A DNA stretch of 8,256 nt from CAZPEV01 sp964585635 (GCA_964585635.1 CAZPEV010000148.1:1-8256), one strand, 5' to 3'. Shown: positions 1-7,449, counted from the stretch's first letter. The notes: a model not told the origin generated them from the sequence alone. Made by a program: numbers and translations.

Positions 1-1
1 A

Positions 2-553
2 AAGATTGACACCGTGGCTCAGAATGTCAAAGTCGGCGCCGTCGTATTTTTCGAAGCCTATATCCCGGCCGGTGACGGCTTGCTATGCAAGCTGTATTTC
101 ACCATCCCGTCCGGTACGGTTGACCAGCATATGTATATGGATACGACCTTTATCGACCCGGCCAGTCTTCTGTTCACGATGGCCAACGGCTTCGGGATGC
201 TTCCTCAACTGCTTGACGGCGAGGTAACAATCGGGACACCGGCTGGCGTCGACGACAACAACCCGGCGGTACCGCTTACCTATAGCCTGGGGCAGAATTA
301 TCCCAATCCTTTTAACCCGACGACGACCATTGCCTATAGCATCGAGCGCAAGGGCCATGTCAATGTCTCGATCTACAACATCCTGGGACAGAAGGTGTAT
401 AATCTGGTCGATCGGGAAATGGAGCCGGGCAGTTACCAGGCAACCTGGGAGGGGACTGACACGTTTGGCTCAGAAGTGGCATCGGGCATCTATTTCTACA
501 AAATGATCTCGAACAATTATGTCGAGACTCGCAAGATGCTCTTGATGCGATAA
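2..553 (+). CDS. Secreted protein with type IX/FlgD-like sorting domain, C-terminal part (5' end outside window)
   Basis: The frame is open from the first bases of the window to a TAA at 551-553. The GTG at 14 is only an internal valine, so this is the 3' end of a longer gene. The last ~85 residues form a typical FlgD-like/Por secretion tail: a 'LGQNYPNPFNPTTTIAY' start, then 'VSIYNILGQKV', 'SGIYFYKM' and a terminal 'TRKMLLMR'. In FCB-group bacteria such tails direct exported proteins to the type IX secretion system and surface anchoring. The preceding ~85 residues are beta-rich and resemble the region just before the tail of the next gene (both read as '...PAGDGLL-KLYF...' or 'PPGGGLYFTAYF...' followed by a D-T-T-x-F/I motif). 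This may be a cohesin-like beta-sandwich. The protein's main function lies upstream and cannot be judged. The family call for the tail is secure; the cohesin-like call is tentative. Confidence 0.85.
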   Translation, partial: KIDTVAQNVKVGAVVFFEAYIPAGDGLLCKLYFTIPSGTVDQHMYMDTTFIDPASLLFTMANGFGMLPQLLDGEVTIGTPAGVDDNNPAVPLTYSLGQNYPNPFNPTTTIAYSIERKGHVNVSIYNILGQKVYNLVDREMEPGSYQATWEGTDTFGSEVASGIYFYKMISNNYVETRKMLLMR

Positions 554-572
554 CCGCCTGCCTATGAATCGC

Positions 573-604
573 AAAAAAGCCCTTCGCTTCCGGAGGGCTT
601 TTTT
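573..604 (+). terminator. Rho-independent terminator after the first sorting-domain gene
   Basis: An A6 run (573-578) is followed by GCCCT(TCG), a CTTC loop at 587-590, then (CGG)AGGGC and a T6 run (599-604). The whole forms a 14-bp stem with the A and T runs pairing. It lies 20 bases after the TAA and separates this transcript from the next gene. The A-tract/T-tract symmetry means it could work in both directions, but no minus-strand gene needs it. Confidence 0.93.
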
Positions 605-716
605 ATTGCCGTCGGTCCCCGGATATCGGCCGGGATGGGAAAATGATTCAAATCGGCAGGCGCCCAGCGGTGTACAATATTCTTGACGGTCAGGCACAAA
701 TGGTTAACTTGACGGT

Positions 717-3380
717 ATGAGAAAGCGGATGCGGATCGGACGGACAGGGCGAATCCCGGCCGTGGCGGCCGCAATCGTACCCGTCCTGCTCTTTTTGGCG
801 ACGCCGTCGAGGGCCCAGAATAATCCCCCTCAATTCCAGCCCGTCAACGATACGACCATTGTCGAGGGTGGCCAGTTGATTCTGCAGGTTGAGGCAACCG
901 ACAATGACGGCGACAGCATCACCCTCTGGGCCGACAGCATCCCCGCCAACGCCAACTTTACCCAGACCCGTTCCGGACTCGGAGCCTTTACCTTTAACCC
1001 TGATTTCTTCCAGGCGAACAGCTATGCCGTCACTTTCCGGGCCTCGGACGGAATAGATACGGTTTCGATGGTGGTCAACATCGTCGTTACTAACGTCTCC
1101 CAGCCGCCGGTGCTGGACTCGATCAGAGCCAAGACTGTCACCGAGGGGCAGATGCTGCAATTTATGGTAACCGCCATCGACCCCGATCAGGACTCGATTG
1201 TCCTTTCCGCCTACCCGCTGCCGCCTAACGCCCAATTCGTCGACAGCGGCAATGGCCGAGGCGTTCTCACCTGGACACCGACCTATAATCGGGCGGGGCA
1301 ATACCCCGTTACCTTCAGCGCCGTTGCGGCCGGCGAGCGCGATTCGGAGCGGGTGGTTATCACGGTTATTGACGCCGGCAACCAGGCCCCGGTTCTTGAT
1401 TCTATTGGATCCAAAGTGGCGGTCGAAGGAGTCCAGCTCATAATCGACGTCAGGGCGAGCGATCCCGACAGCACTATCCCGTCCTGCTCCACGTCCGTCT
1501 TGCCGCCGAACGCCGTATTTTTTTCCTACAGCGATGGAACCGGCCAGCTTCAGTTCGCGCCCGATACCACCCAGTACGGAATCATCCAGCTCACATTTTA
1601 TGCCGTTGACAAGAGTGTTCCGGCTGCCATTTTGGTCGATTCTGAAGTGATTACGATCACGGTCATCGGACCAAATGAACCCCCCGTGCTCGATTCGATC
1701 GGGCCGCAAACCGTGGTTGAGGGGGATTCGCTGATCTTGTCCATTACCGCCACCGATCCGAACACAGGCACCTACCCGATTTTGTCGGCGGCGCCCCTGC
1801 CCATTAATGCCGCCTTTGATGACTATCAAAACGGCACGGGGAAGTTTTCCTTCTACCCCAACTGCACCCAGCAGGGGGATTACGCGGTTGTCTTCAAAGC
1901 ATACGATGGCGAGTTTACCGACTCGGAGATTGTGACCATTACCGTGGTTGACGGGGGCAATCAACCGCCGGCCGTGATCCTGGAACCCTCGGGGCCATTC
2001 ACCGTCGTGGAGGGCGATTCGATTTCATTCCGGGCTATCGTAAGGGATTGCGAATCGCCAAATCCGACCCTGGCAATCGAACCGAGCGCTCTACCACCCC
2101 ACGCCCGTTTCACGGTCACAGACAGCATCGGCCAATTCGCATTCGCGCCCGACTGCACTCAGGGCGACAGCATTTACCATTTCATGCTGCTTGGCAGCGA
2201 TGGTGAACTGGTGGATACGACTGACGTTGCCATCTCTGTTCAGGACACCGGCAACTGGCTGCCGACCCTGACCGTGACCGGCGCGGTCACGGTCCAGGAA
2301 GGCAGGCGCCTGCCGATCGAGATCGTCACCCATGACTGCGAGGGAGTGATCGATTCCGGCAACATCGGGATCATTCCGCCGCCGACGGCTTCCATCTATA
2401 AGGGAAATGTCCGCCTTACCAAGCTGGGCGGCGGCAGAGCACTGTTTGAGTTCTATCCCGATTATTCGCAGGCCGACACCTATCCCATTACATTTTATGC
2501 CTTCGATGGCATCGATACGGTTTTCAAGCAGTTGTTTATTGTCGTCGATGACGTGGCCAGGAACGTCAACGACTCGGGCGCGGCCGATACGCTGGAGATC
2601 GTCGGCAGAAGTTGGGACGGCACCGGGGAATTGGCGGTAACCTGCCGTATCTGGAATGATTTCCCCATTGCGGCCGGGCTGACCGGGTTTCGCTGGTCCG
2701 ACCCCGGATTGAAATTCGACAGCGTCACCTTCGGCCCGTTGCTGGATAGCGCCGAATACAAGCTGTATCGGGTGCTGCCCGACAACCTGATGTTTGACGC
2801 CGAGTTTATCTTCTTTCAAGGTCGTTTCTTTCCTCCGGGTGGAGGGCTGTATTTCACCGCCTATTTTCATGATTCCGCCGGGACATGGGGGCCGGAATCG
2901 GTGCTTCGGTTTGATACCACCAAATTCGGCAGCAGCGGTGATTTTGTCTTCGATAAACGGATCAGGACGGCGGCTTTCAAGGACGCCACCCGCGCCGACC
3001 TGATGCTGTCGGTTGAGTCCGGCTATACCTATGTCCCGCTGATCATTCTGGGGGAAGTGAGAACTCCCTTGGCGGCTGATGATGATATCCATCCTCTCCC
3101 CAAGATTTTTGCCCTGGAGCAGAATTTCCCGAACCCGTTCAACCCCGCCACGACGATTCGCTTCAGCTTACCTCGGGCCGGTTGGGTGAGACTGCGGGTC
3201 TACAATATTGTCGGCCAGACAATTGCCACCCTGGCGGACGGTGACCATCCGGCCGGTACGTACACCGTCGAATGGGACGGGCGGGATAGCGACGGGCGCC
3301 CCGCGGCGTCGGGCATTTATCTCTATCAGATTATATCAGAAGGTATTACCTCGACGAAGAAGATGATCCTCCTGCGTTAG
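717..3380 (+). CDS. Large exported multi-Ig-repeat protein with C-terminal sorting domain
   Basis: 887 residues. Residues 1-33 are a signal peptide: an Arg/Lys-rich start, the core 'VAAAIVPVLLFLA' and a likely cut after SRA. Six repeats of ~92-98 residues begin near residues 36, 129, 222, 320, 415 and 513. Each follows the pattern N/Q-x-P-P-V-L-D-S-I...V-x-E-G-x-x-L...D-P-D...L-P-x-N-A-x-F...Y-x-V-T-F-x-A-x-D-G...ITV, typical of cadherin-like/'putative Ig' modules of bacterial surface proteins. The Asp-rich loops ('DNDGDS', 'DPDQDS') could bind calcium. Residues ~618-790 are a non-repeat, cohesin-like region similar to the end of the upstream protein. Residues ~796-887 are the FlgD-like/type IX sorting tail ('NFPNPFNPATTI', 'VYNIVGQ', 'SGIYLYQ'). 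Probable role: adhesion or extracellular scaffold. No Shine-Dalgarno precedes ATG 717, and ATG 729 (M5) is an alternative start. Cys residues occur only in repeats 3-6. No catalytic domain is recognised. Confidence 0.93.
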   Translation: MRKRMRIGRTGRIPAVAAAIVPVLLFLATPSRAQNNPPQFQPVNDTTIVEGGQLILQVEATDNDGDSITLWADSIPANANFTQTRSGLGAFTFNPDFFQANSYAVTFRASDGIDTVSMVVNIVVTNVSQPPVLDSIRAKTVTEGQMLQFMVTAIDPDQDSIVLSAYPLPPNAQFVDSGNGRGVLTWTPTYNRAGQYPVTFSAVAAGERDSERVVITVIDAGNQAPVLDSIGSKVAVEGVQLIIDVRASDPDSTIPSCSTSVLPPNAVFFSYSDGTGQLQFAPDTTQYGIIQLTFYAVDKSVPAAILVDSEVITITVIGPNEPPVLDSIGPQTVVEGDSLILSITATDPNTGTYPILSAAPLPINAAFDDYQNGTGKFSFYPNCTQQGDYAVVFKAYDGEFTDSEIVTITVVDGGNQPPAVILEPSGPFTVVEGDSISFRAIVRDCESPNPTLAIEPSALPPHARFTVTDSIGQFAFAPDCTQGDSIYHFMLLGSDGELVDTTDVAISVQDTGNWLPTLTVTGAVTVQEGRRLPIEIVTHDCEGVIDSGNIGIIPPPTASIYKGNVRLTKLGGGRALFEFYPDYSQADTYPITFYAFDGIDTVFKQLFIVVDDVARNVNDSGAADTLEIVGRSWDGTGELAVTCRIWNDFPIAAGLTGFRWSDPGLKFDSVTFGPLLDSAEYKLYRVLPDNLMFDAEFIFFQGRFFPPGGGLYFTAYFHDSAGTWGPESVLRFDTTKFGSSGDFVFDKRIRTAAFKDATRADLMLSVESGYTYVPLIILGEVRTPLAADDDIHPLPKIFALEQNFPNPFNPATTIRFSLPRAGWVRLRVYNIVGQTIATLADGDHPAGTYTVEWDGRDSDGRPAASGIYLYQIISEGITSTKKMILLR

Positions 3381-3391
3381 TAAATACTAAC
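3376..3391. repeat. Small palindrome spanning the stop codon
   Basis: GTTAGTAAATACTAAC is a perfect 7-bp inverted repeat around a central AA, and it overlaps the TAG stop (3378-3380). No T-tract follows it closely. A second short hairpin (GCGCA-tccat-TGCGC, 3401-3415) lies just downstream. Together these are the only structures that could end the 887-residue gene's transcript, and neither is a standard terminator. Confidence 0.4.
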
Positions 3392-3651
3392 ATGATTTTG
3401 GCGCATCCATTGCGCACGAATAACTCATTATATTTCAATCGATTGACATTTTGTCATTCTCTCTAAAGCGCCCCCTCCATAATATCAACAGTGTTAATAA
3501 GTTGTGGAGAGTGGAATGTTTTTTTAGCGAGGGCCGAAAATTGGTGATTAAATTCACAAGCGGAACTCTTTTTGGTACATGGCAATACGGCCGAACCATT
3601 TGATTTATAAGGGGTTCGTGCCTTCGTCCGCCGATGATAGTGTGATTTTAG
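3381..3651. other. AT-rich intergenic region with no gene
   Basis: Visibly more AT-rich than the flanking genes. It holds the two small hairpins after the 887-residue gene, a weak TGACA-ttt-TGTCA dyad (3444-3456) and a T7 run (3517-3523) with no good stem in front of it. A second TTGACA (3443-3448) has no well-spaced -10 box. The reading frames crossing this stretch have no recognisable protein signature. Its right end leads into the promoter at 3652. Confidence 0.6.
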
Positions 3652-3680
3652 TTGACAATTTGCCCGGATTTCATTACCAT
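3652..3680 (+). promoter_or_regulatory. Sigma70-type promoter of the GH35-like gene
   Basis: A perfect -35 box TTGACA (3652-3657), exactly 17 bases, then TACCAT (3675-3680; four of six match TATAAT). This predicts a transcript start near 3687 and a leader of about 50 bases. The TTG inside the -35 box could also be read as an in-frame start codon for the downstream gene, but it lies upstream of the transcript start and encodes a non-conserved extension, so it is rejected as a start. Confidence 0.72.
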
Positions 3681-3725
3681 AAAGCGATGCGCAGCATGGG
3701 CGCAATTTGCAAGTCAATATATACC

Positions 3726-3731
3726 AAGGAG
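3726..3731 (+). promoter_or_regulatory. Ribosome binding site fixing the GH35-like start
   Basis: AAGGAG followed by TTAT and ATG at 3736. The spacer of four bases is short but workable. It decides the start codon in favour of 3736 over the upstream TTG at 3652. Confidence 0.75.
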
Positions 3732-3735
3732 TTAT

Positions 3736-5919
3736 ATGCTTGGCGTGGATCGAAACCGATTGACGATCGGAAAAGACATTTATTACCCTTTTTCGGTCGA
3801 AATGCACTATTTCCGCGTGGACAAACGGCATTGGTCGGTCTGCTTTGAACGGATCAAGCGGGCCGGATTTAGGATAATTTCCACCGCGGTGCCCTGGAAT
3901 CTGCACCAAGACAAGAATAAGGATATCGATTTCAACGGCTTTCAAGACCCCCGCAAGGATCTTATCGTTTTCCTGGAACTGGCTCGAGAGTTTGGATTTA
4001 AGGTCATCCTTCGGCCGGGGCCATGGATTTCGGGCCAATGGCCGAACGGCGGTATTCCTGATTTTGTCCTGGCCGACGAGGCCTTGCTGGCCCGTGACGC
4101 CAAGGGTGAAACCGTCCCCTTGACCGACATGGTTGGGGTTTCCGGTGGAAGGCTGGTCAGTTACCTTCACCCGCATTTCCAGCATTACCTTAAGAACTAT
4201 CTGAAGACCTTGATCGAAACGACCCGGAATTATATCCATCCTCGGGGGCCGGTTTTCTTGGTTGAGTTTGATTTCGAGACCTCTTTCTGCCACAAAACCG
4301 GCCCGCTCGACGCCGACTACAATGAGCAGGTGATGGCCGCCTGTTATCTCCCCTTTCTCGAGAAGCGATATGGTGATATCAAGAGCCTGAATGCGGCCTA
4401 CCACGAAAAATGCAAGAGTTTCGCCGAGGTCACGCCTCCCCGCGAGCTGACCGATATCGGCCTGAAGGATCTTCCCAAGCTCTTTGACTGGTACCAGTTC
4501 AAGGAATGGTATTTGTCGGAATTTCTGAGCGGCCTGGAGGACCTGTTCCGTTCGTACACGGTGCTGCCGTTGTTTTTCCGGTCGCTCTATTTCAACCATG
4601 ATCGCCCCTTGCCGGCCTTTTCACTTCGCACCGGCCATGAAGAGGAGCATTTGACCGGGGCGACGGTCTTCCCGGACGGCACCGCTTTCGACCTGATGCA
4701 AAAAGCCCGCTACATGCGGACCATGACCGATTTCGCCTGGGCGCCGTCGTTCATCTCCGGCAGTGTCACGACCAACCGGGGCGAGGCGGAGAAGGTCTTT
4801 CCGATCACCGACGGTCGCCGCCGCTTTTTCGCGACGGCCGGATTGGCGGGCGGTTTCAAGGGGCTGAACCATTACATGTTCGTCAATCGCGAATACTGGT
4901 ATGGCGCGCCCATCGACGCCGACGGCACGATCGGCACCGGATTTGAAATAATCAAGCGGTTGAATATGGGGATCGCCAAGACGGAAGTCAGTCAGTTGGA
5001 GTCGGACAGATCGCTGGCGGCTGCCTTCTACCGTCCCTACCAATGGGCCTGTGACCTGCCGCAACCGGAGAAGGTCGGATTTCCCAAGCGGCTCCTGACG
5101 GAAACCTTCAATGGCCTGTGCCGCGACTTCAGCCGCCTGCGGGTCGATTTCGGCGTCGGCGATATCGATTTTCCCGCCCGGCTGGAGAAATTCGCCACGG
5201 TGGTGGTGCCGGTGGCGGAGTTCATGTCAGAGACAGCCCAAGAAAATATTGTGGCGCTGGCGGAAAAGGGCATCAACATCATCCTGGTCGGCCAGATTCC
5301 CCATTTCGACGACGGAGGCAAAGAGTGTGGGGTGCTCTCCAAGAAGCTGCATATGAAAACCACGGCAGCGGAGGGAGTCGGCGAGGTCGAATTCGGCCAT
5401 GGCCGGCTTTTGACCTCGTATGTTTACGGCACGATCCGCTCCACCGACCCCAAGGTGAAGAAGCTGGCCACCGCCAAGGGGAAGCTGGTCGGGGCGGTCT
5501 CGGCCCGCTACAAGGGGAAGGTCTTTCTGTTCACCTTCGACCTGGCTTCGGGGGGCGATTTCCGCAAGCTGTATCATTTGGAGACGGTGCTGGAGGAGGC
5601 CAAGGTGGCCTCGGCGACCTATGTCTCCGACCCCAACGTCGAGGTGATCGTCCAGAAGAGCGACAAGGCGATGGTGATTTTCCTTCTGGCGCCGCCGGCC
5701 GGGGAGCTGGGGGACGCCACCGACGTCCGGTACAAGGAAATCCTGCTTAAGGTCGACCTGCGCAAGCTGGGGTTCAAGGGGGTCAAGATCAGGCTGATTG
5801 ATATATATGCCGACGAGGAGGCGATCCCGCTGAAGACCACGGTGGATGATTTGCTCAACGGGATATCATTGAATATTGAATTTCCCGACGGCAAGATTTT
5901 GCTTGTGGAGAAAGGATAA
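3736..5919 (+). CDS. GH35-like (clan GH-A) beta-galactosidase/exo-beta-glucosaminidase homologue with atypical active site
   Basis: 727 residues, no signal peptide, so probably cytoplasmic. Residues 1-~370 form a GH35/GH42-type barrel: 'HYFRV' (24-28), 'STAVPWNLHQ' (49-58), 'RPGPWISGQWPNGGIP' (93-108), 'GPVFLVEFDFET' (~171-182) and 'GGFKGLNHYMFVNREYWYGAPIDADGT' near the barrel end. Residues ~440-600 resemble the beta-galactosidase trimerisation (amidotransferase-like) domain ('VVVPVAEFMS'), followed by a small beta-rich C-terminal domain. Family members remove terminal beta-galactose or, in archaeal GlmA-type enzymes of similar length, beta-glucosamine. Family motifs are altered here: CAEW is SGQW (Q101), ENEY is DFET with only the acid/base-position glutamate E181 kept, and where the nucleophile Glu is expected (FxxEFQ) the protein reads FISGSV (339-344). 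It may be inactive or use another residue. The gene is monocistronic, with its own promoter and terminator. The fold call is firm; the substrate is unknown. Confidence 0.82.
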   Translation: MLGVDRNRLTIGKDIYYPFSVEMHYFRVDKRHWSVCFERIKRAGFRIISTAVPWNLHQDKNKDIDFNGFQDPRKDLIVFLELAREFGFKVILRPGPWISGQWPNGGIPDFVLADEALLARDAKGETVPLTDMVGVSGGRLVSYLHPHFQHYLKNYLKTLIETTRNYIHPRGPVFLVEFDFETSFCHKTGPLDADYNEQVMAACYLPFLEKRYGDIKSLNAAYHEKCKSFAEVTPPRELTDIGLKDLPKLFDWYQFKEWYLSEFLSGLEDLFRSYTVLPLFFRSLYFNHDRPLPAFSLRTGHEEEHLTGATVFPDGTAFDLMQKARYMRTMTDFAWAPSFISGSVTTNRGEAEKVFPITDGRRRFFATAGLAGGFKGLNHYMFVNREYWYGAPIDADGTIGTGFEIIKRLNMGIAKTEVSQLESDRSLAAAFYRPYQWACDLPQPEKVGFPKRLLTETFNGLCRDFSRLRVDFGVGDIDFPARLEKFATVVVPVAEFMSETAQENIVALAEKGINIILVGQIPHFDDGGKECGVLSKKLHMKTTAAEGVGEVEFGHGRLLTSYVYGTIRSTDPKVKKLATAKGKLVGAVSARYKGKVFLFTFDLASGGDFRKLYHLETVLEEAKVASATYVSDPNVEVIVQKSDKAMVIFLLAPPAGELGDATDVRYKEILLKVDLRKLGFKGVKIRLIDIYADEEAIPLKTTVDDLLNGISLNIEFPDGKILLVEKG

Positions 5920-5973
5920 AAAGCGGCAGGTTACGATATTGCGACCGCAAGTGAGCGACGTTAGTTGAGGATG

Positions 5974-6006
5974 CAAGGGAGCCGGGCGCGGCTCCCTTGT
6001 TTTTTT
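5974..6006 (+). terminator. Rho-independent terminator of the GH35-like gene
   Basis: A perfect 10-bp stem CAAGGGAGCC/GGCTCCCTTG (5974-5983 with 5990-5999), loop GGGCGC, then T7 (6000-6006). It lies 54 bases after the stop. On the minus strand no T-run follows, so it does not clearly terminate the convergent TIR gene. Confidence 0.95.
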
Positions 6007-6103
6007 GTGTCCGATAGTCGCTAGTACGTTCTTGTGGGGGAGGTGCGGAGTGGTAGGGTTACGGTCGGAGCATCAGTCAATCACCGATCCCCGGATCTGA
6101 AAA

Positions 6104-7138
6104 TCAGGGTTGACCGCTCTTTGGTTTGACACCAGTAATTCCCCAAAGCAATCGGTCAAATGGATCTGGAGTATCCTTACGGAAATCAACCCACGTCAGT
6201 TGACTCAAAAAGAGGGGGAGCTGAGGCACATTCTGGCACTTCTTGAGAATCACCGGGATTATAGGACATCTCCGCCGTACGAACTCTTGGAGAAAGGCCC
6301 GAATCTCCATATGTTGCCACGGGCCTATGCCACTATCGCCGACAAATACGGCAGCCGCCTTGATAGATCCGATTTGTTCCTCCAAAATATCCTGCCATAG
6401 GCGTCCAGGTGGCAGTTGCTCTTCATCGAGCCACGTACAAATCCCTCGGTGTTGTAATCGGCTATTCATATCCCGTACGGCAGGTTTGTCTTCACTGTTG
6501 TGGCACATAAAAACATCAAAAGCATCATTGCGCTTTTGTGACGCCCAAAAATCGCATATGTCCATCCCCGACCTAGATGCAGCGCTGAGGTCGTTCAAGA
6601 TTACATGCACATCTCTAAGCAAGGTTTTGGTGGTTTCCGTCGCCTGACTCTCGAAATCCTCCATGCATCTTTCGCACACAAAGGCACAACGCATCCCTGC
6701 GTCGATCCCTGTCTTATCCTGCCAGAAGTCGTTGATACAACCAGTGTTCTTCTCCCTGTGACTGAAGCCAACACCAATATCTCGAATTAACATGGCGCAA
6801 ATGAAATATACCGCGCCGTTGTTTCGCGACAGAGTTGTCAGATGATCCCAGCCGAAGAGCGACAGTATTACTTTCTTGCCGTCTTCAACCTCCCAGAAGT
6901 AATTGTTATCATATGGTTTTTCAGTAAATAGTATGACTTCGTCGTCTGCCGCTGATTCCTTGTCTATTCTAGGATTCAGCTTTCCGTAGGTCTGAGGGCA
7001 ATTCACGAGGTATCCGGGCACCGAAAATGTTTCCTTGCCCGCTGCGAAGGAGGAAGATGGTGAGAGCCGATTGAGGCTGTCAATAATCTCGTCCAGGCGT
7101 ATGGCTACCGTATCATCTCTGAAGACTCGAACCTTCAT
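6104..7138 (-). CDS. TIR-domain protein with N-terminal Cys/His (degenerate metzincin-like) domain
   Basis: 344 residues. The C-terminal TIR domain spans ~207-320: strand A 'FDVFMCHNSEDKPAV', BB-loop 'DEEQLPPG' (238-245), 'WQDILEEQI', strand D 'AAAVFVGDSGIGPW', and W274-x3-E278, which matches the WxxxE glutamate used by NAD-cleaving TIR domains. It ends with 'CPIIPVIL...TWVDFR'. Bacterial TIR domains of this type mostly cleave or cyclise NAD in antiviral defence. The N-terminal half (1-~165) is not a family I can name. It carries 'SHREKNTGCINDFW' and 'FVCERC', giving H127-x6-C134-x20-C155-x2-C158, a probable zinc site. No transmembrane segment or signal peptide is present, so it is cytoplasmic. 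The start is fixed by a strong Shine-Dalgarno. The gene is convergent with the GH35-like gene and has no partner in the window. It is visibly more AT-rich than its neighbours, suggesting horizontal transfer. The TIR call is firm; the defence role is inferred. Confidence 0.9.
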   Translation of the reverse strand: MKVRVFRDDTVAIRLDEIIDSLNRLSPSSSFAAGKETFSVPGYLVNCPQTYGKLNPRIDKESAADDEVILFTEKPYDNNYFWEVEDGKKVILSLFGWDHLTTLSRNNGAVYFICAMLIRDIGVGFSHREKNTGCINDFWQDKTGIDAGMRCAFVCERCMEDFESQATETTKTLLRDVHVILNDLSAASRSGMDICDFWASQKRNDAFDVFMCHNSEDKPAVRDMNSRLQHRGICTWLDEEQLPPGRLWQDILEEQIGSIKAAAVFVGDSGIGPWQHMEIRAFLQEFVRRRCPIIPVILKKCQNVPQLPLFLSQLTWVDFRKDTPDPFDRLLWGITGVKPKSGQP

Positions 7139-7143
7139 TCATA

Positions 7144-7151
7144 TCCTCCTT
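7144..7151 (-). promoter_or_regulatory. Strong Shine-Dalgarno of the TIR gene
   Basis: On the minus strand AAGGAGGA precedes the ATG at 7138-7136 by five bases. An overlapping ATG (7142-7140) is out of frame and stops after about nine codons, so it is not the gene start. Confidence 0.88.
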
Positions 7152-7230
7152 CTTAGACGGCCAACGCAAAGCTTGGCTGTGGGATTCTGTCCATCGATCA
7201 ATTTAGTTGCTATCCTCTCGTGCCAAGGCT

Positions 7231-7259
7231 AATCTAATCCAATCTTACCACAACATCAA
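7231..7259 (-). promoter_or_regulatory. Possible promoter of the TIR gene
   Basis: Read on the minus strand: TTGATG (7259-7254), 17 bases, TAGATT (7236-7231); each box matches four of six consensus bases. It would give a leader of about 85-90 bases. A weaker alternative is TTGGCA (7226-7221) with TAAATT (7205-7200) at a 15-base spacing. Neither is decisive. Confidence 0.25.
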
Positions 7260-7374
7260 TGTTAAATGCGCCGGGTGCGCCCAATTTGCAAGCTTCCCCC
7301 ACTGGTGGCGCCTCCAAACGCCGGCTTGGGGGTGTGAGGATGTACCCGTGCGCCGCAGATCTGTGCGCTACTTG

Positions 7375-7444
7375 CCTGCGATCAGTCATAGCGATCTCGT
7401 CTATCCTGGTCATGTCACGCCCGTGACAACGGGCGTCCAGGAAG
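7375..7444. repeat. Intergenic repeat, uninterrupted copy A
   Basis: Aligned to 7524-7577 at a constant offset of 149 bases, with roughly three quarters of bases identical. Shared blocks are CAGTCAT-GCGATC and ATGTCAC-CCCGTGACA. Its right part (GACAACGG..G.CCAGGAAG, 7425-7444) matches 7729-7748 at 17 of 20 bases. It contains the dyad TGTCACGCCCGTGACA (7413-7428; 7-bp arms, 2-base loop). Confidence 0.6.
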
Positions 7445-7449
7445 TTCAC

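Noticed and set aside
690..1964. Long open frame on the minus strand (424 codons)
   Set aside because: It is antisense to the Ig-repeat gene. Its Gly/Arg/Asp-rich translation mirrors the repeats, and there is no domain or ribosome site.
2091..3092. Minus-strand open frame inside the same gene
   Set aside because: A shadow of the GC-rich plus-strand coding sequence, with no recognisable protein features.
3652..3735. TTG at 3652 as the GH35-like start
   Set aside because: The TTG is part of a perfect -35 box, and the extension is non-conserved in style. ATG 3736 has AAGGAG in front of it.
3463..4599. Minus-strand open frame of 378 codons across the GH35-like gene start
   Set aside because: It runs through the promoter, the ribosome site and conserved GH35 motifs of the plus-strand gene. 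Its own translation has no family resemblance.
5118..5750. Plus-strand 210-codon frame inside the GH35-like gene
   Set aside because: An out-of-frame, Gly/Arg/His-rich translation typical of shifted GC-rich coding DNA.
3703..7292. Shared 11-mer CAATTTGCAAG upstream of the GH35-like gene and in the repeat tract
   Set aside because: An 11-base match is expected by chance in a window this long, and the flanks do not match.
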